Source: Symsagittifera roscoffensis
Lineage: Eukaryota; Xenacoelomorpha; Acoela; Convolutidae
NCBI RefSeq assembly: GCF_963678635.1
Contig: NW_026970787.1
Span: forward strand, 1 to 29,020
Length of the DNA: 29,020 nucleotides
Reading direction: 5' to 3'
Shown: one piece after another, positions 8,779 through 21,300 of the stretch
Layout: each line of letters starts with the position of its first letter
Numbering within the stretch: position 1 is the first letter of the stretch
Translations under genes and position numbers: made by a program
Notes under the pieces: model-generated
Seen by the model: only the letters and a program-made list of their open reading frames with translations
What the model was told of the DNA's origin: nothing
The model's database searches: none

Positions 8779-11700
8779 ATAATTAAACAAAACTAGCAAT
8801 TCAAACTACCACATAAAAACACGGTACAATTTCATGAAGTATGATGAATTAAATCAATCAAAAACTGCGCGATGATAAATTTTTGGTGATCTGTTCCAAA
8901 TATGGGTACAATTTTTATCCCTGTTAATAATTCTGTTCTTTCGTTTTTTCTGCAGCCAGGTCTGCAGCGTAATTCATTAGCCTGCTTGTTTTCACCAGTG
9001 CCAAGAAAAATATTGTTGAAATTCTGGATTTCTGTGCGTCGGTTTTTGAAAAATCAAGCGGCGTGTTGGGCATAAAAAAACTTGATATCTGATTAAACAA
9101 AAAGAGTATTATCATAAAGCGTAATTAGACTTTTAGAAACAATTTTTTGTCCAGAAAACATGGACTATCATGCTAGCAAAACGCTTGCGAAGCTCAAATT
9201 TTGAGTTCAATCGGTCCGTTGCAGATTATGAAGTGTAAGGATTTTTATACAATAGAAAACAAAACATTTATACTAAAAAAAATACATTTTATATCGGAAA
9301 AAAAATGGCCTAAAAATTTTTTTTTCAATTATTTTACATAATTTCATCAAAATGTAATAATTTTGTTTTAACTGCCCAAATATGTTATGTTTATCATAAA
9401 TGTGATCTCTGAAAAACTTGAAAGATTCAATGCATTCAAAAAATGATTTATGTTGCATTGTCTTCAAAAGCTCATCGACAATTTACGATCCTTGCAGTTA
9501 GAGGAGCTGATAGTTAAGGGTTTAGGAAATTAGATGCCCAGCATATTAGACGATTATGAAATAACTGAACTTAGGTGATAGCTCTGTGAATTTAGACGAC
9601 AAGAATTGACAACATATTTTTTTGTTTAAAATGAAGATACACAAAAACAAAAAATTTATTATCCCAGAACTGTTCAAAGTTTTATTGTAAAATATTTATA
9701 CAATATCAAATCGAAAAAGTTCAGTAAAAATTTGATATGCAACTTTTAAACTATTTGGTTGCTCATAACTTGATTTAGAGTTGGACAACCAGCGTATACT
9801 CAACCAAAGGTTAATTAAAGTATGAAGGAAAATTTCACCCAATTTGCACGCAAGTTACCCGCACTGGAGTTTCGGGAATAAAAATCGATTAAAAATGAGT
9901 CTCATTGTCATTGTCTCTAAAAGCAAAAAATACTTGATTATCATTGACTAAAAATAGATTATAATGCTATTCTTTACTAAAGCATTAAAATCCCTTGCAA
10001 ACCAATTATGATTGATTCATTTTTCACTTTTATAGTTAAGCACAAAAAAACTCAATTTTAACCTTTTTTCCATTTTTTTGAGATGCCAATTTCAATGCAC
10101 ATGAAGTCGTTTTCATTTTTTTAAAGTAGAATTGATAACTTATTGTTAAGTTTATACATTTTTTTCAGCGCAACTTTGATTTCAGTTTATCATTTTGTAT
10201 TACTCAGTTTTGTTACTTTCAACCTTTTTCTTAATTTATTTAGAAACGTGTGCTGATGAGGGAATGGGGCAAATGGGAAAGCGTTGGGACGTTGGGGATG
10301 CGGTAAGGGGGCAAAAGAGCAATCGTTGGTGGGGGGGGGTAAAAGAGGCAAACTGATTTTGAATGGATTATAATTAACTTTAAATTGGATAAAAACAATG
10401 GATTAGGATCAAAATTACTATTTTTTTGTTGTCTGGGGCAAAATGGGAATCGACTATATTAATTACATTTTAGAACACAAAAACCCATTATAATTAATTT
10501 TTTTTCCACTTTTCTTAGATGGGGGTACCGTCGAAACTCAAATATACTCTGATCTTCTAATTTCCTTGTCCCGGTAATTAACTTTTTCCATTGTCAACAG
10601 CTTCCTTGTATCATTATTAAACATTGACGTGTCATCCGTACTCTAGTTGATTTTGCTTTTCATATCAACTGGCGACAAAAAAAGAAAAAATGCTGCATCA
10701 GAATGGAGCCTTGGGGTGAACAATATAGAACATTTTGAATGGAAAACACAACCCCTCCCGTCCGTATATAAAATACAAAATGGGTTGTCGCTGGAATATG
10801 AAAAATAATGTGCTTGTTTTTCCGCTAAATAGTTTTCTGCAAAAAATGTTTCTGTTTACTTTTGCATATTAAAAACTCAATTTTAATAGCGTATTTGTTC
10901 AAATCAACATATCAAGTAAAATCTAAACTTTTTGCTGCAATTGCTTTTAAACTGTTTTGGCTGATATTTTTGCCTGGATACAAGAATCACCTGCATTGAA
11001 ACAACGAGTTGAAACGAAACATGAGTTTTTGATTTTCTGAAAGTTCAATATTTTTCAATAAAAGTGTGAACTATGAAGAAATTAACGTCAACGCTCGGTA
11101 CAATCTATAGCAAAATGACTAAAAACGTTGAATATAAAAACTCTTAATCATAAAAATTTCTCTTATGTTTTCAATGGCCGATATGTGCGCATTTCTACAT
11201 GCAAAATAAGCTCGCTGGTTTTCAGAAATTTTATTCATTGCTATTGAAAATTTTGCGGTCACAAATTTAAGCAAAAAAATGATAAATTGTTATACTTTTT
11301 CAAAAAATTTTTTAGCAAAATACAAATTTAATCATGTAACTTTGTGCTAAAAAGACTTGTCAAAAATCGATATTCTGATTTTTTTTAATTTCCAACTTGT
11401 TCATTTATGTCATATTTTCAGAAAGTAGATGATTGGATGATTCACAATGAGTCGAAGGTTCATATGAGTTTGAAGACAAACTTTCTATATGATATAAATT
11501 CACACTAGCATCAAAATGAGCCCTTGTTGGTAGAAATTACTTTCTTGTAGACACTTTTTGATGTCTGCTTTCAAATTTGGTCATCAAATTTTTAAAAGCG
11601 AATAACTAAGCGCTTGAATTGTAGTGCATTTTCATATAGCAGTAACGAACCGAATACTCAAGTAGTCTAAGATTTTCCAAATGCAATTTTTTGACATTTA

Positions 11701-12075
11701 CAACACTGAAAAGCTGTACTTAAAGCTTTTTAGAGTGATAAATGCAACACCCTGGTTCCATTTCAGGGACTTGTCTGCTAAATGAGTGCACGACTATAGG
11801 CCGCCTTTATAGGTTTGAAAATTTCGACGTAGTGACCTGATTTTAAATTGACAAAGCACCGTTTAAATGGCGGACAGTAAATCAGAACTTCAGCTTAAAT
11901 CGACGAACTTCATTTGAAATCAAACGACTCTTCATTTCAAGTTACTGCCATAAATTTTGGTTCCCACAAACATTTCACATCTTTCAAGACAGAATTCAAA
12001 TAATTCAAAAATAATTCAAAACTGAAATTTGATAAAAATTGGTAATTTAACAACAAATATTGGCAAATTGGCAAA
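8779..12075. other. Gene-poor AT-rich intergenic stretch
   Basis: No gene could be supported. A minus-strand open frame at 8924-9115 has a somewhat protein-like C-terminal half (FSKTDAQKSRISTIFFLALV region) but no flanking exon or family match. 10250-10345 is unusually G-rich for this window, including nine consecutive Gs at about 10331. The sequence just upstream of 12076 carries short AATTCAAA repeats. Confidence 0.5.
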
Positions 12076-12346
12076 ATGAAAATGGCAATTTGGGTAAAAT
12101 TTTTTGCAATATTTGTTCTGATAAGTTTCGCAAAATGCGAAGTACAAAGGTTATCATGGCCCGCTTATTTTGCCCACTTGGAAATTCCGACAGGCAAGAA
12201 TGGGAGCATCAGATGCGGAGGAACTTTCGTGAGGGAAAACAAAGTGATAACGACTGCTTACTGCTTCACAAAAGATTTCAGAGAAATGATCGATGAAAAA
12301 TACTGGAGGGGTGAGAAAATCAAATGTGATCACGTTATCTATGGTG
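12076..12346 (+). CDS. Protease homolog exon 1
   Basis: Starts at the first of two closely spaced in-frame ATGs (ATGAAAATGGC) and encodes the signal peptide and the His57-region block. The open frame would run to a TAA at 12358. I end the exon at TATGGTG|GTTGCG because this gives phase 1, which joins exon 2 in frame. TATG|GTGGTT three bases earlier would also fit. Both donors are non-ideal. Confidence 0.65.
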
Positions 12347-14136
12347 GTTGCGAAAACTAAATACCTACGAATTTTGGAAGTCTTATTAGGAGGATATTGA
12401 ATCTTTCTCTCAACCCAGAGAGTTCGAGGCTCACCATTATTTGTTTTTTTTTGCGTGATAATAGCGAGAGTGCCTTCAGTTTGGCAGATCGGAAAAAAAA
12501 TCATATAAACTAGGTTTCAATCGCGGTTCTCTCTTAAAAAGCGGAAAAATTTTGATGCTGTTCATTTTCCTTGGGGTCAATGTCTCAGTTTTATAAAAGC
12601 TTTCGGTCATTTTGCACTAAAAATGCCAACCAATAAAAAAAAATCATCTTAGCTCACAGCTTGAAATATATATCTATCTGTTCAAAAGTACCAACTTAAC
12701 AGATAAAAGAAAAGAGATTTAGCGTGAAGATGACGGTCTGTAAGTAAACAACCGCGTATTCTGTATCGTCTGTAGGTATACAAAAACAATTTTAACCAAT
12801 CAGACTCGCGATGCGAAAGCATACTTAGGAAAAAAACGCGGTTGTCTACTAACTGCTCTGTAACCGAAGCGTGAGATCAGATTTGACTGAAAGCGCGAAC
12901 GGCGCTGAAGAAAAACTTCTCACTTTCTATCTTTGAAAGTATGTTTCAGATGCGACTGTGACCTATAATGACACTCAAAATACAGACAAGAGTATGAAGT
13001 TCCACACAGCTGGGATAGCCAAAATCGACATACCGGCCAAGTGAGTGTTAATTCTACGAAGTTATTGTCCTGTTTCAACAAAAAGTATTTGACTAATTTT
13101 CGGGTTTTTTGAAACATTTTGGGACAATCGATTCGCCGTCTGCTCAGAATAATCAGCGGAGGTTCGCCTTTTTCGACCATCAAGAGAGCTACGAAAGGGT
13201 AGCTTTACATCTATGCAGAGGCGGGAAGGGGAGCGCATGTTTCTTCTTTTAATGATTCGACCCCCTCACCAAACAAAGGGTTTTCCGCCTTTGGTTTTTT
13301 CATGACATCCATTTTGATTAGGATATCAACTAGGATTTATTTTATCTTCAGAAAATCCTCGAGAAAATCCTAGATCCGCCCCTGGTTATGACACAAAACC
13401 TATTCCTATGCGAGGAGGGGTAGAAGGGAAAGAAAAATAAAATAAGTCAAGGATGCCTTACAAGATATACATGAATTGTTTAAAAGATACAGTAGATGAA
13501 CCGAGTTCTAATAAAATTTCAATTTTGATTTCAAAAAAACCAAAATACGATTTCAGCTTTTCGACAGACCCGGTGACATCCAACATAGTGATCGTGACAA
13601 TCAAACCCTTCAAATCTGCCGAACCTGCACAAGAATCAAACGCAGTGCCCCCAAAGCCCGCGACGACATTGAGATTCTGCAACAACTGGCGGGAAGAAGT
13701 ATTCACTTCTTTCAAGCAGGTTGAAAATTTGAACACCACTTTTACTGAGGTAAAAATAACGAAATGCGAACCGAATCTTCCCCTGCATACAAAATACACC
13801 TGTGGGCAAAAAGACGACAAAGCGGTCGAGAAGCTATGCAGACAGGACGTCGGGAACCCAATTCTCGGTGTAGATTTGAACGATCCCAAAAAACGATGCT
13901 TGTCGGGTTATGTAGTGACTAAGTCGCTCAATTGCCAGCTGTCCGAACTAGGAATGACGGCTCATTTAGAAGAATGGATCGAAGCTCACATAGTTGATGA
14001 CGAGATTGAGGAAAATTGGCCTCAAAATACTACTACTGACGTCACGACTAAAAACTACTGCGCAGGACTTACTTTTGACTCGATTCTGATATCAGGCGTT
14101 CTTATACACCAATTCATTTACTATTTCACTGCATAA
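12076..14136 (+). CDS. Secreted catalytically dead S1-family serine protease homolog (3 exons)
   Basis: Model: exons 12076-12346, 12950-13040 and 13452-14136, total 1047 nt, 348 aa. Residues 1-21 form a signal peptide (MKMAIWVKFFAIFVLISFAK, then C). RCGGTFV...VITTAYCF matches the S1 block around catalytic His57, but the His is Tyr62. The exon 2 segment HTAGIAKIDIP aligns with NDIALIKLDTP, placing Thr110 at Asp102. Exon 3 carries CRQDVGNPI in place of CxGDSGGPL, putting Val254 at Ser195, and AHLEEWIEAHI is the usual C-terminal helix. Cysteines around Tyr62 and in MNCL are retained. Unusual parts are a Lys/Pro-rich insert after MNCL and a hydrophobic tail (about the last 22 residues) that could be a GPI signal or membrane anchor. 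Like other S1 pseudoenzymes it should bind rather than cut. Family assignment is firm; splice sites are inferred. Confidence 0.82.
12735..12860. mobile_element. Small terminal-inverted-repeat element (MITE-like) in intron 1
   Basis: The left end, from GGTCTGTAAGTAAACAACCG, is imperfectly complementary to the right end (ACGCGGTTGTCTACTAACTG at 12836). About 20 of 24 positions pair, and the whole is about 126 bp. Target duplication is not clear. It lies between exons 1 and 2 of the protease homolog. Confidence 0.4.
12950..13040 (+). CDS. Protease homolog exon 2
   Basis: A short exon flanked by ATGTTTCAG and a strong donor GTGAGT. It encodes DATVTYNDTQNTDKSMKFHT then AGIAKIDIPAK, with both ends split between codons. 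The length of 91 nt enters at phase 1 and leaves at phase 2, fitting the neighbouring exons. It supplies the strand that normally holds the catalytic Asp. Confidence 0.75.
13216..13384. mobile_element. Possible degenerate hAT-like MITE in intron 2
   Basis: The right end, read on the minus strand, is CAGGGGCGGATCTAGGATTT, a terminus style common in non-autonomous DNA transposons. The left end CAGAGGCGGG at 13216 is only a partial match. GAAAATCCT is doubled near the right end. The inner bases GGATCTAGGAT recur in the small palindrome at 15611. No convincing target duplication. Confidence 0.35.
13452..14136 (+). CDS. Protease homolog exon 3
   Basis: The acceptor GTCAAG|G is purine-rich and weak, but it supplies the one base needed to complete a Lys codon, giving IDIPAK-MPYKIYMNCL, which aligns with the conserved S1 loop before the cysteine that links the chains. 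It encodes the dead Ser195 region (CRQDVGNP), the closing helix and the hydrophobic tail, ending at TAA 14134-14136. Confidence 0.75.
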
Positions 14137-14137
14137 G

Positions 14138-14143
14138 AATAAA
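14138..14143 (+). terminator. Polyadenylation signal AATAAA
   Basis: AATAAA lies two bases after the stop codon of the protease homolog, implying a very short 3' UTR. Confidence 0.6.
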
Positions 14144-14937
14144 GACTGTCGTTATTTATGTTCTAAAAAAGGGAGTTACAATGACATCGAATGTATGAAT
14201 TTTGCATCCAGTTTTTTTTTTTAATTTAAATTTTATAATTCTTTTATACTTTTGTTACGCAGGCAGGTATTTTAAGTTTCTCGGTTTGAGTGAAGAAGTA
14301 TGTGGCTGTTCTCACGCGCGAAAGACCGAATGCACGAAAACTCTCAACCAATCAACGCCCAGTAAACTGCCCAAAACTGACTGAACTTATTGGGATACTT
14401 TTTTTTCGAATTTTTCAATTCTGAGCTCTAATTGGTTGTTCAAAGAATTCGCGCCTATGATCTTTTGCGCACGAAAGACTCCCAGAGACAAAGTTTCTAT
14501 TTCTTAAATAAAAACTTAATGTTCTGAGTAAGAATTTCTAGGAAAAATTTTGGAATCGGGTATTTTTTCCGGGCAAATACAACAACCATAAATAAAATTC
14601 CTGCACCTTCGAATTGTTTTCTGTTTCCGCAAAACTGTCATTTGCAAAATGTTAAACTTTTCAATGCGATCATCATTTCTCAAATTGCTCCGGAGAGTTT
14701 CCAGCGTTGGTATAGATTTACTGTCAAATAATTGATTCACTAGTAAATCCTGTCGAGACAACGCGCTTTTAACAACATACTAGAAAAGATTTCACACAGC
14801 TTTGACACAAAACTCTAAAACAAAAAACTGGTGGCCATTCAAAACTTTCATCAACTTTCATGGATATTTAACAGTTTATAACTTATCTAAATAAATATTT
14901 CGAGAAGTAATGAATAAAAAAAAGCTTCGTAATCACT
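14144..14937. other. Intergenic region between convergent genes
   Basis: Separates the 3' ends of the plus-strand protease homolog and the minus-strand large gene. Short open frames at 14202-14384 (+) and 14516-14761 (-) show no family features. No repeat was recognised. Confidence 0.45.
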
Positions 14938-15319
14938 TTAATCATAGAACCACAAACTGTCGTCAATTTGAGATGTGGTATTTTCACCCGGAGGCGGCGT
15001 GACGAAATATTGGGATGCCTTGTTTTTGCCCAGCTTAGACGAAATGTACGCTCTGAAATTCGTCCTGGCTTCACTGACTAAATCTACAGGTACAGAGGGA
15101 CCACCTTCGGGGCTCTCGGCTTTGTCGAAGCTCTCGCTGCTCTCGGAGCTGCCGAGAGATGTGGATGAGCCGAATGACGGGAAGGGGTTCGGGGGAGCAG
15201 GTAGGGGTCCGCGGTCGAAATAGCCGGTGACTTCAGATAGTTTTTTCATCAGTGCCATCTCCTGGCAAATTCGCTTGCCCGGTTCCCAGTTCACAACAGT
15301 TTGAATATCTGCTAGAGGG
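14938..15319 (-). CDS. Large gene, last exon
   Basis: Follows acceptor TTTTACTTTTAG. The first base completes a Cys codon: the previous exon ends YDSL+TG, and this one reads on CPLADIQTVVNWEPGKRICQ. It encodes 126 residues, including EMALMKKLSEVTGYFDRG, then a Pro/Ser/Gly/Glu-rich, probably disordered tail that ends SLWFYD. A plus-strand frame across the same bases (14975-15223) is its shadow. Confidence 0.75.
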
Positions 15320-18300
15320 CTAAAAGTAAAATTTGGTGATTTGAGTTATAGTTTTTTATATGGAGCTATTTTAGGTTGCACTTGATGCAGGAGCAGATTT
15401 AGAAGAACGTTCCCTTTTGAGGAATTCGAGATCCAGTTATTGCCAAAAAAAGGCATTTAAAAACTTCGGCGGCTGTATAAAATCTTTCTTTGTTAAAAAC
15501 TAGTCTTTTTGAAGCTTTAGGAGAGTTCAAGAAATTGCAGAGTACATAAAAAATAACGAATTTTTTAAGAATTTATTGAAAATTCCCGCCCGACCCCCAT
15601 TCATCAAATAAGGGTGGATCTAGGATATTTCTTGACGGGATATGGGGCCGAACTGCCGTCAAAAAATCCTGAATCCAACCCTGAGTTGATGTTATAGGTT
15701 TAGCTCCAAAACTTCAAAAACTCATGTTAAAAGATTTTCTTAATGAAGCTACTAACCACAAAGAGTCGTATCTAAGAAGAATGTCGTGTTTAAATGAAAA
15801 CACTTCCTTTTGCTTTGATGATGAGTCATCGTTTGAAGACGGAGATTGATCGTTCACGCCTTGATTTTCATCCAACTCTTCAAAGACTCTTCTGCAAGAA
15901 TGTGGAGACAGCTTGAACACTCCTCCGTTTAACATGGCGCTGAAGTAGGACAGACTGTATGATCTGATTCCTATAAGCAGAAGTTACCGTATATTAAATC
16001 AAGAAGGAGTGTTTAAGGGATAAATTTCTATCTAAATTGATCACACGTTCTTATTTTGTAATCTTGTTGGCCAAATCGCATTCGACATATATCACATCGA
16101 AACAATGGATAAGATTCCGAAACAATGGATAAGATTCATTAAAATTCCGATAAAGCTCTTGTTGCTTCCAATCCCCTTCTCCCACCGACCAACTTTTGCG
16201 TTTTGTATTACTTTGACTTGCAATGTCGGGTTTTTGCAAAAACTAGCATACGGAATCTTTAGGTTAATGCCAACATATTTGATTTCCACACGCAATCTTA
16301 AAAATCCAATGTCAGATGAGGGGAAAATGAAAAAGAGCCCATGAAAACTTATTAAAATTGACACAAATGGCAGTTGACTAATTTCAAACTGATAATAGAG
16401 CTCGCACACAACATCAATATCTTTCATACTACATATTAAATTTCGTAAAAAATTGCTAGCTAAAAGCCCAAAAACTTCGAGACAAAAAGTATAAATCACA
16501 GTCTCAATTTTTCCGTTCCTTATTTTCAAAAACTGAATACTGTGTAATTACTCGTTGTCAGATTTTTGCAGAGACTATAGTGACTATACAAGCTGTGACA
16601 ATACGAAACTACTCAGTGTAAACAGACTGGTTTTTTGAATGAAAGAAAGGAATTTTGGTACATAAACAAGTTTTTCGAACAGACCAAGCCCTAGATGTGG
16701 TTTTTGGATTTAATTACAGCGACCAAATTTGGAGTTTCCAGAGTGTCGCGACCAAAACCGGATATTATGAGACCTTCGTTAACCATGACCGCTGGGACCG
16801 AAGAAAAAGGAATGCGACAGGCGCAATTTTGCCGCGTTGATTTTTTGCTAAACAGTTTGAATGACAAGTATAACTTTTGCCTTTAAATTTTTGCATGACA
16901 TCTGACGTTTTTCCTTCTACAAATTTAAAATCTAAAAGTTTTTGTGGAAAAATTAAATGTAAAAAAAATAAAATAAGTTTTTGTTCCGACTTTCGATACG
17001 AAAGTAACGGAATATTTGTGCTCGGGGTGGGTGTTAAAAAATTAGGATAAACCGTCTAAGAATGTTAAAGGTTGAACTCAAACTAAGACTAATTTAAGAC
17101 AGGTCGGCTTAAGATTCCTACAATTTGTTGTAGGCTTTTATTTAAGACTAAATAAAAGACTAAGGTAATTACGCTAAAGTTAAGAGGTAATAAAACGGTT
17201 GAATTAAGATTAGTTTCGTCAGATTGGTTCCATATCAAAATTAGACAATGAACAATCTCTCTAAATCTACCAAAAGCCGTTGCGCTTTTGGCAGGTATTT
17301 TTAAATTAACATAAACATACGTCAGCAGCTTAATATAGCTTAGAGGCTATAATGTTAGCGTAAAGTATCACCTTTAACATTCCCCGCGAAAAATTGGTTA
17401 TACTATACTTTCAACACACAAAAGGAATGTTCGGACACGGGGTAAATGAATGGGTCGCTGGTCGGAAAAACCCCGCACGAAAGCCCGAAGGGCAAAATAA
17501 TAGCATGATAATAGCATGATACTAAGGTAGATGATCAATCATGAGATCATTCCACGTTAGCACCTGATGGTTATGAAAGACTAACTAAAATATATGCTTG
17601 TCGTTACATACGAAATTGTTCGGACTCGGGAATGGATAAGTGGGTACGCTGGTCGGAAAAGAAGCCCCGCAATATGACTCTGTAGGCGAGATGATAGCAC
17701 CCAAATTAACGTAAGAATATACCACGGTAGCACCCGATGGGTGAGATAAGGTTGATAATTGAATAAATGTACTATTATGTGACTCATGTTACAAATTAAG
17801 GTATCTCGAGATAATCCGATTGTGGCGTATTAGGCCGGTAGTACGGTATAACTATAACTGCGTCATAATGCTGAGCAACATAGATTAGAAACAAGAAGAA
17901 AAAATACTAGAAGAAAAAGTTTAAAAAGTTACTGACTGAGAGTTTGCTGAGTGTTTGAGTTTTAATGACCAGGTTGCTATACCTCAGCAGATCTAAATTG
18001 TGTCCCGGTTTGCGGCTCGATTAATTGTCCATCTTCGAAGTTCATCAAGCGTCATTGGCCGTCCTAACAGTTCTATCGCTGAAATGATAGAAGAGGAGTT
18101 TAGCCAGTCTGGATCCAGAACAATTGGATTAGATACTGACTCAGTTGTTTCGGAGGGTAGGCCCAATGGGTGAAATCGAGTAGTGTGGACCTCGGGGCTG
18201 AATTTAACCTTCTTGAGTGGGCTAGCAGCTGGATATACCGCTCGAGTTTCCAAAGCTTTCTTCTAGCAGATCCACTAACGTCGGATCCGGTGTCGACGGT

Positions 18301-21300
18301 GATGTCGGGGTTGTTAAGTCCACCACGTCATTTTGATGACTCTCCATTTCGATAGAGGTTGCCTCAATCGTCGGGTAGTATGGTGGGGTGTGAAATTGAT
18401 GAAGTGTTGGGACGTCTAACTTCTCATCCGATATGTCTAATACATTAGTAAACACTATCTCCCCCATCATTGTTGGTGGATGTCTAACTCGCATAGGTCT
18501 GGCGTTATGTCGTTCGTAAATACCGGGCAAATTTTTAGAGGGCGGTGATTTCACTGGTGATGAAGCTTTTCTCTTTGCAGTGCCGGACAATTTCGCTGTT
18601 GTCTTGATAGAAATAACCTCTGGTTGTTGTTCCTCTGTTCCTGCGATTGTGATCGGGTGGGAAATCTTTTCAATTTGTTCTGTAATGGGATTTTCAAAAG
18701 AAATTGGCCTGTCTTTGTTATCTTTGTCTGCTTCTTCGTGGCTGTCCAGGAAGATTAGTGGTGAATTTGGATGAGATGTTGTGTTATTGTCTTCAGCGTC
18801 AAGATCGATCAGCGGAAATTCGGAACTTTCTACTTTCGGATCGGTCTGATCCGTAATTTCGGTCTTAAGATCTGCTTGATCTGGTGATAGGTACTCTACT
18901 GACTTTTCTGGATCAGTTACAGTTTTGGTCTTTAATTCCTTTAGTGAAATTAGGTCGCTAGCGTTGTCGTCTGATGAGATTTCTGTTGAATTGTTCGTCG
19001 CTCGGTATTCGTTTCCACCAATTCTTGGATGGTAGGGTTTGCCCAACGGGCTTGACTCGTGGTCACTTTCGAGGCCGATCGGGAATCTCAATCTTTTTTA
19101 ATGCTCTTCCTCCTCTCTAAGGAGTGTCTCTCGAGAACTGTTCATCGCCGCGTTCCGCCTCGCAATATCGAGCTCTTCAAATTTAGCCTGGAGGTTTCTT
19201 TTCTTTTGAGTCGATCTTGAACTTTTGAACCCGACATTTCTTTGTGGTCTCGTGGTCTTCCTCAGGCATTTTGTTGCATAGAATTTGACTAATTTGTTTT
19301 TCTTTCTCGGGCTCGATTTCTTCAGGGCTGGTTGTCTTTTCATGGCTAAATCAGATTTACGTAATATTTTTCCATTTTTTAGAGTAATTGTGTGGTCTGA
19401 CTCTCTTTCTATTTCCTCCTTGAGTTCTTTATAGAATGGTTTAATCTTCGATCTATCCTGAACTTTTCTATATATAGTGGTCTTACCCGGCGGGTTGTTC
19501 AGCACTGAGTTTTTTTTTGCCCAAGGCATCTCTTTTCACTGCGCGGGAGAGCACTTTCACTGGAGACCCAGCACTGGTTAGGACATATCTCACAGCATTA
19601 GCAATATCCTCCGAGGATGATGAGTTCTCCTCTAGATCTCCGTCCTCAATATCATCGGGGGCGTCCCAGTCGTGTCTTCTTTCTCGACTCATGAGTTTTC
19701 GGCCCTTATCTATGCATAACAGGGTTTTGTTCCAATCAAGGTTATCTGAGGATGGTGATTTGACTAAATTATGCTAGAAAGTATTTGGGGATCTACCAAA
19801 GTGTGCTTCGAAGGGAGAGCAGTTAAGCGACTGTTGTGTTATCGTTCTTAGGCATTTTATTATCTTTAGTAAGGCAAATTGTAGTGATGGTTTTGGGCGT
19901 TCTTGTGCCATAACCATGAGCCTTTCCTTAATGGTTCTAATTAAGCGTTCAACTAATCCAGTAGCTCTATGGTCACCCACAGGGCTAAATATATCCTTTA
20001 TGATATGTTCATGGAAAAATTCTCTAACTTCTTTGGAGATAAAACCAGTTCCCTGATCTGTTCTGATAGTTCTAGGTATACCATGTAGAGCTATGTATTT
20101 GCTAAGAAAGTTTATGATAGATTTTGCCGATGTGCTGGATGTTATTTGAGCAGAAGGGAATTTTGAAAATGTATCCACGCATACCAATATGTATTTTTTG
20201 TTCCCCATACTTGTGGTAACGGACTAGCAAAATCTAATTCCATTTCTTGATTTGGTTCTCCGACCGTTGGGAGTTTCCCTAGGGTATTATGGTTTGAAAG
20301 AGGTTGCAAGTTTTTACCTGCCTTAACGCACTCAATACAGTTTTCGCCGTGGACTTGGATTTCACGATAAATTTTTGGCCACCAGATGTATTGGGTTGCC
20401 AGACTCTTCATTGCAAACTGGCCTGGGTGGGCCTCGTGTAACCGGTGGAGCATTGTCGATCTTAAACATGCCGGGATAACTAGTCGATTGTCCAGATAAA
20501 GACATCCTCCGCTGACGTGTAAGTTATTCAAGTACGATTTATAGTAATTTCCCACTTGTAGAATATCTTGTTTGCGGTCTTCCTCAATTGCTTTAATTAT
20601 TTTTTCAGTACTAGATCTTGTTTTGATAATAGAGACATAAATTTCGAATCGAATATTTCTGGCCAAGAGAATGGGAATATGTTAATTTTGACTGTTTTCT
20701 TCTTACTTGGTGATCTTCTATGGGATTATCCGACGGGTTGCTAGTACTTGGTGTTAAAGTATCCATATTTTCAGTTATAGAGTCTTCTGTCTGTTCAATA
20801 AGTTCTAGTTGTTCAGCCATATCTTTCAGTATTTTGAAGTTTGTAAAAAAGTCATTGATTTTGCAGGGTGAGTCACAATCTTCCGTTCGCGAGTGAGAAT
20901 TTTGGCACACTGAAAAGTTGGAAAAGTTAACTATAGCTTGAAAAGTTTCATCGGCGTTAGCAGTTCGTTTCTCACGTTCTAATTCTTGGCAGGTCATATG
21001 ATCTGTCGACTGGCCAATCGTATTGCAGCGTGTGACGTCATGTGCTAAGAAATGTTGAGAGAATTTATTTCTTATTTGCGACTACGAATTTCTAGGCATC
21101 AAATGATCGAAACTTAGGAATGTACTAATTTGATTTACCGAGGCGATAACAAACTTTTCATCGTCGAGAGAGACCGGTACGGGTTTGCCCGATGGGTGTC
21201 GGGATAGGTAATCAACAAACCCCATGTTTTTCCCCGGTAAAGGTTCGACGGTAAAGTCGAACGGTAGTAATTTGTCTGCCCAACGGGTGAGACGTGATTG

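Noticed and set aside
8924-9115. 63-codon minus-strand frame
   Set aside because: Its C-terminal half looks faintly protein-like, but there are no flanking exons, motif or start context to support a gene.
10360-10510. ATTATAATTAA motifs as an inverted repeat
   Set aside because: The two copies are in the same orientation, short and AT-only, so likely chance.
12154-12504. 116-codon minus-strand open frame
   Set aside because: Antisense to exon 1 of the protease homolog; no features of its own.
14975-15223. 82-codon plus-strand open frame
   Set aside because: Shadow of the last exon of the large minus-strand gene (Pro/Ser-rich tail).
16092-16529. 145-codon hydrophobic minus-strand frame
   Set aside because: Resembles a membrane protein only in composition. 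It contains a 20 bp tandem duplication, lies in a transposon-rich intron and has no partner exon.
17993-19529. Envelope gene in the LTR element
   Set aside because: The region after the integrase lacks a signal peptide, transmembrane helix or cleavage motif.
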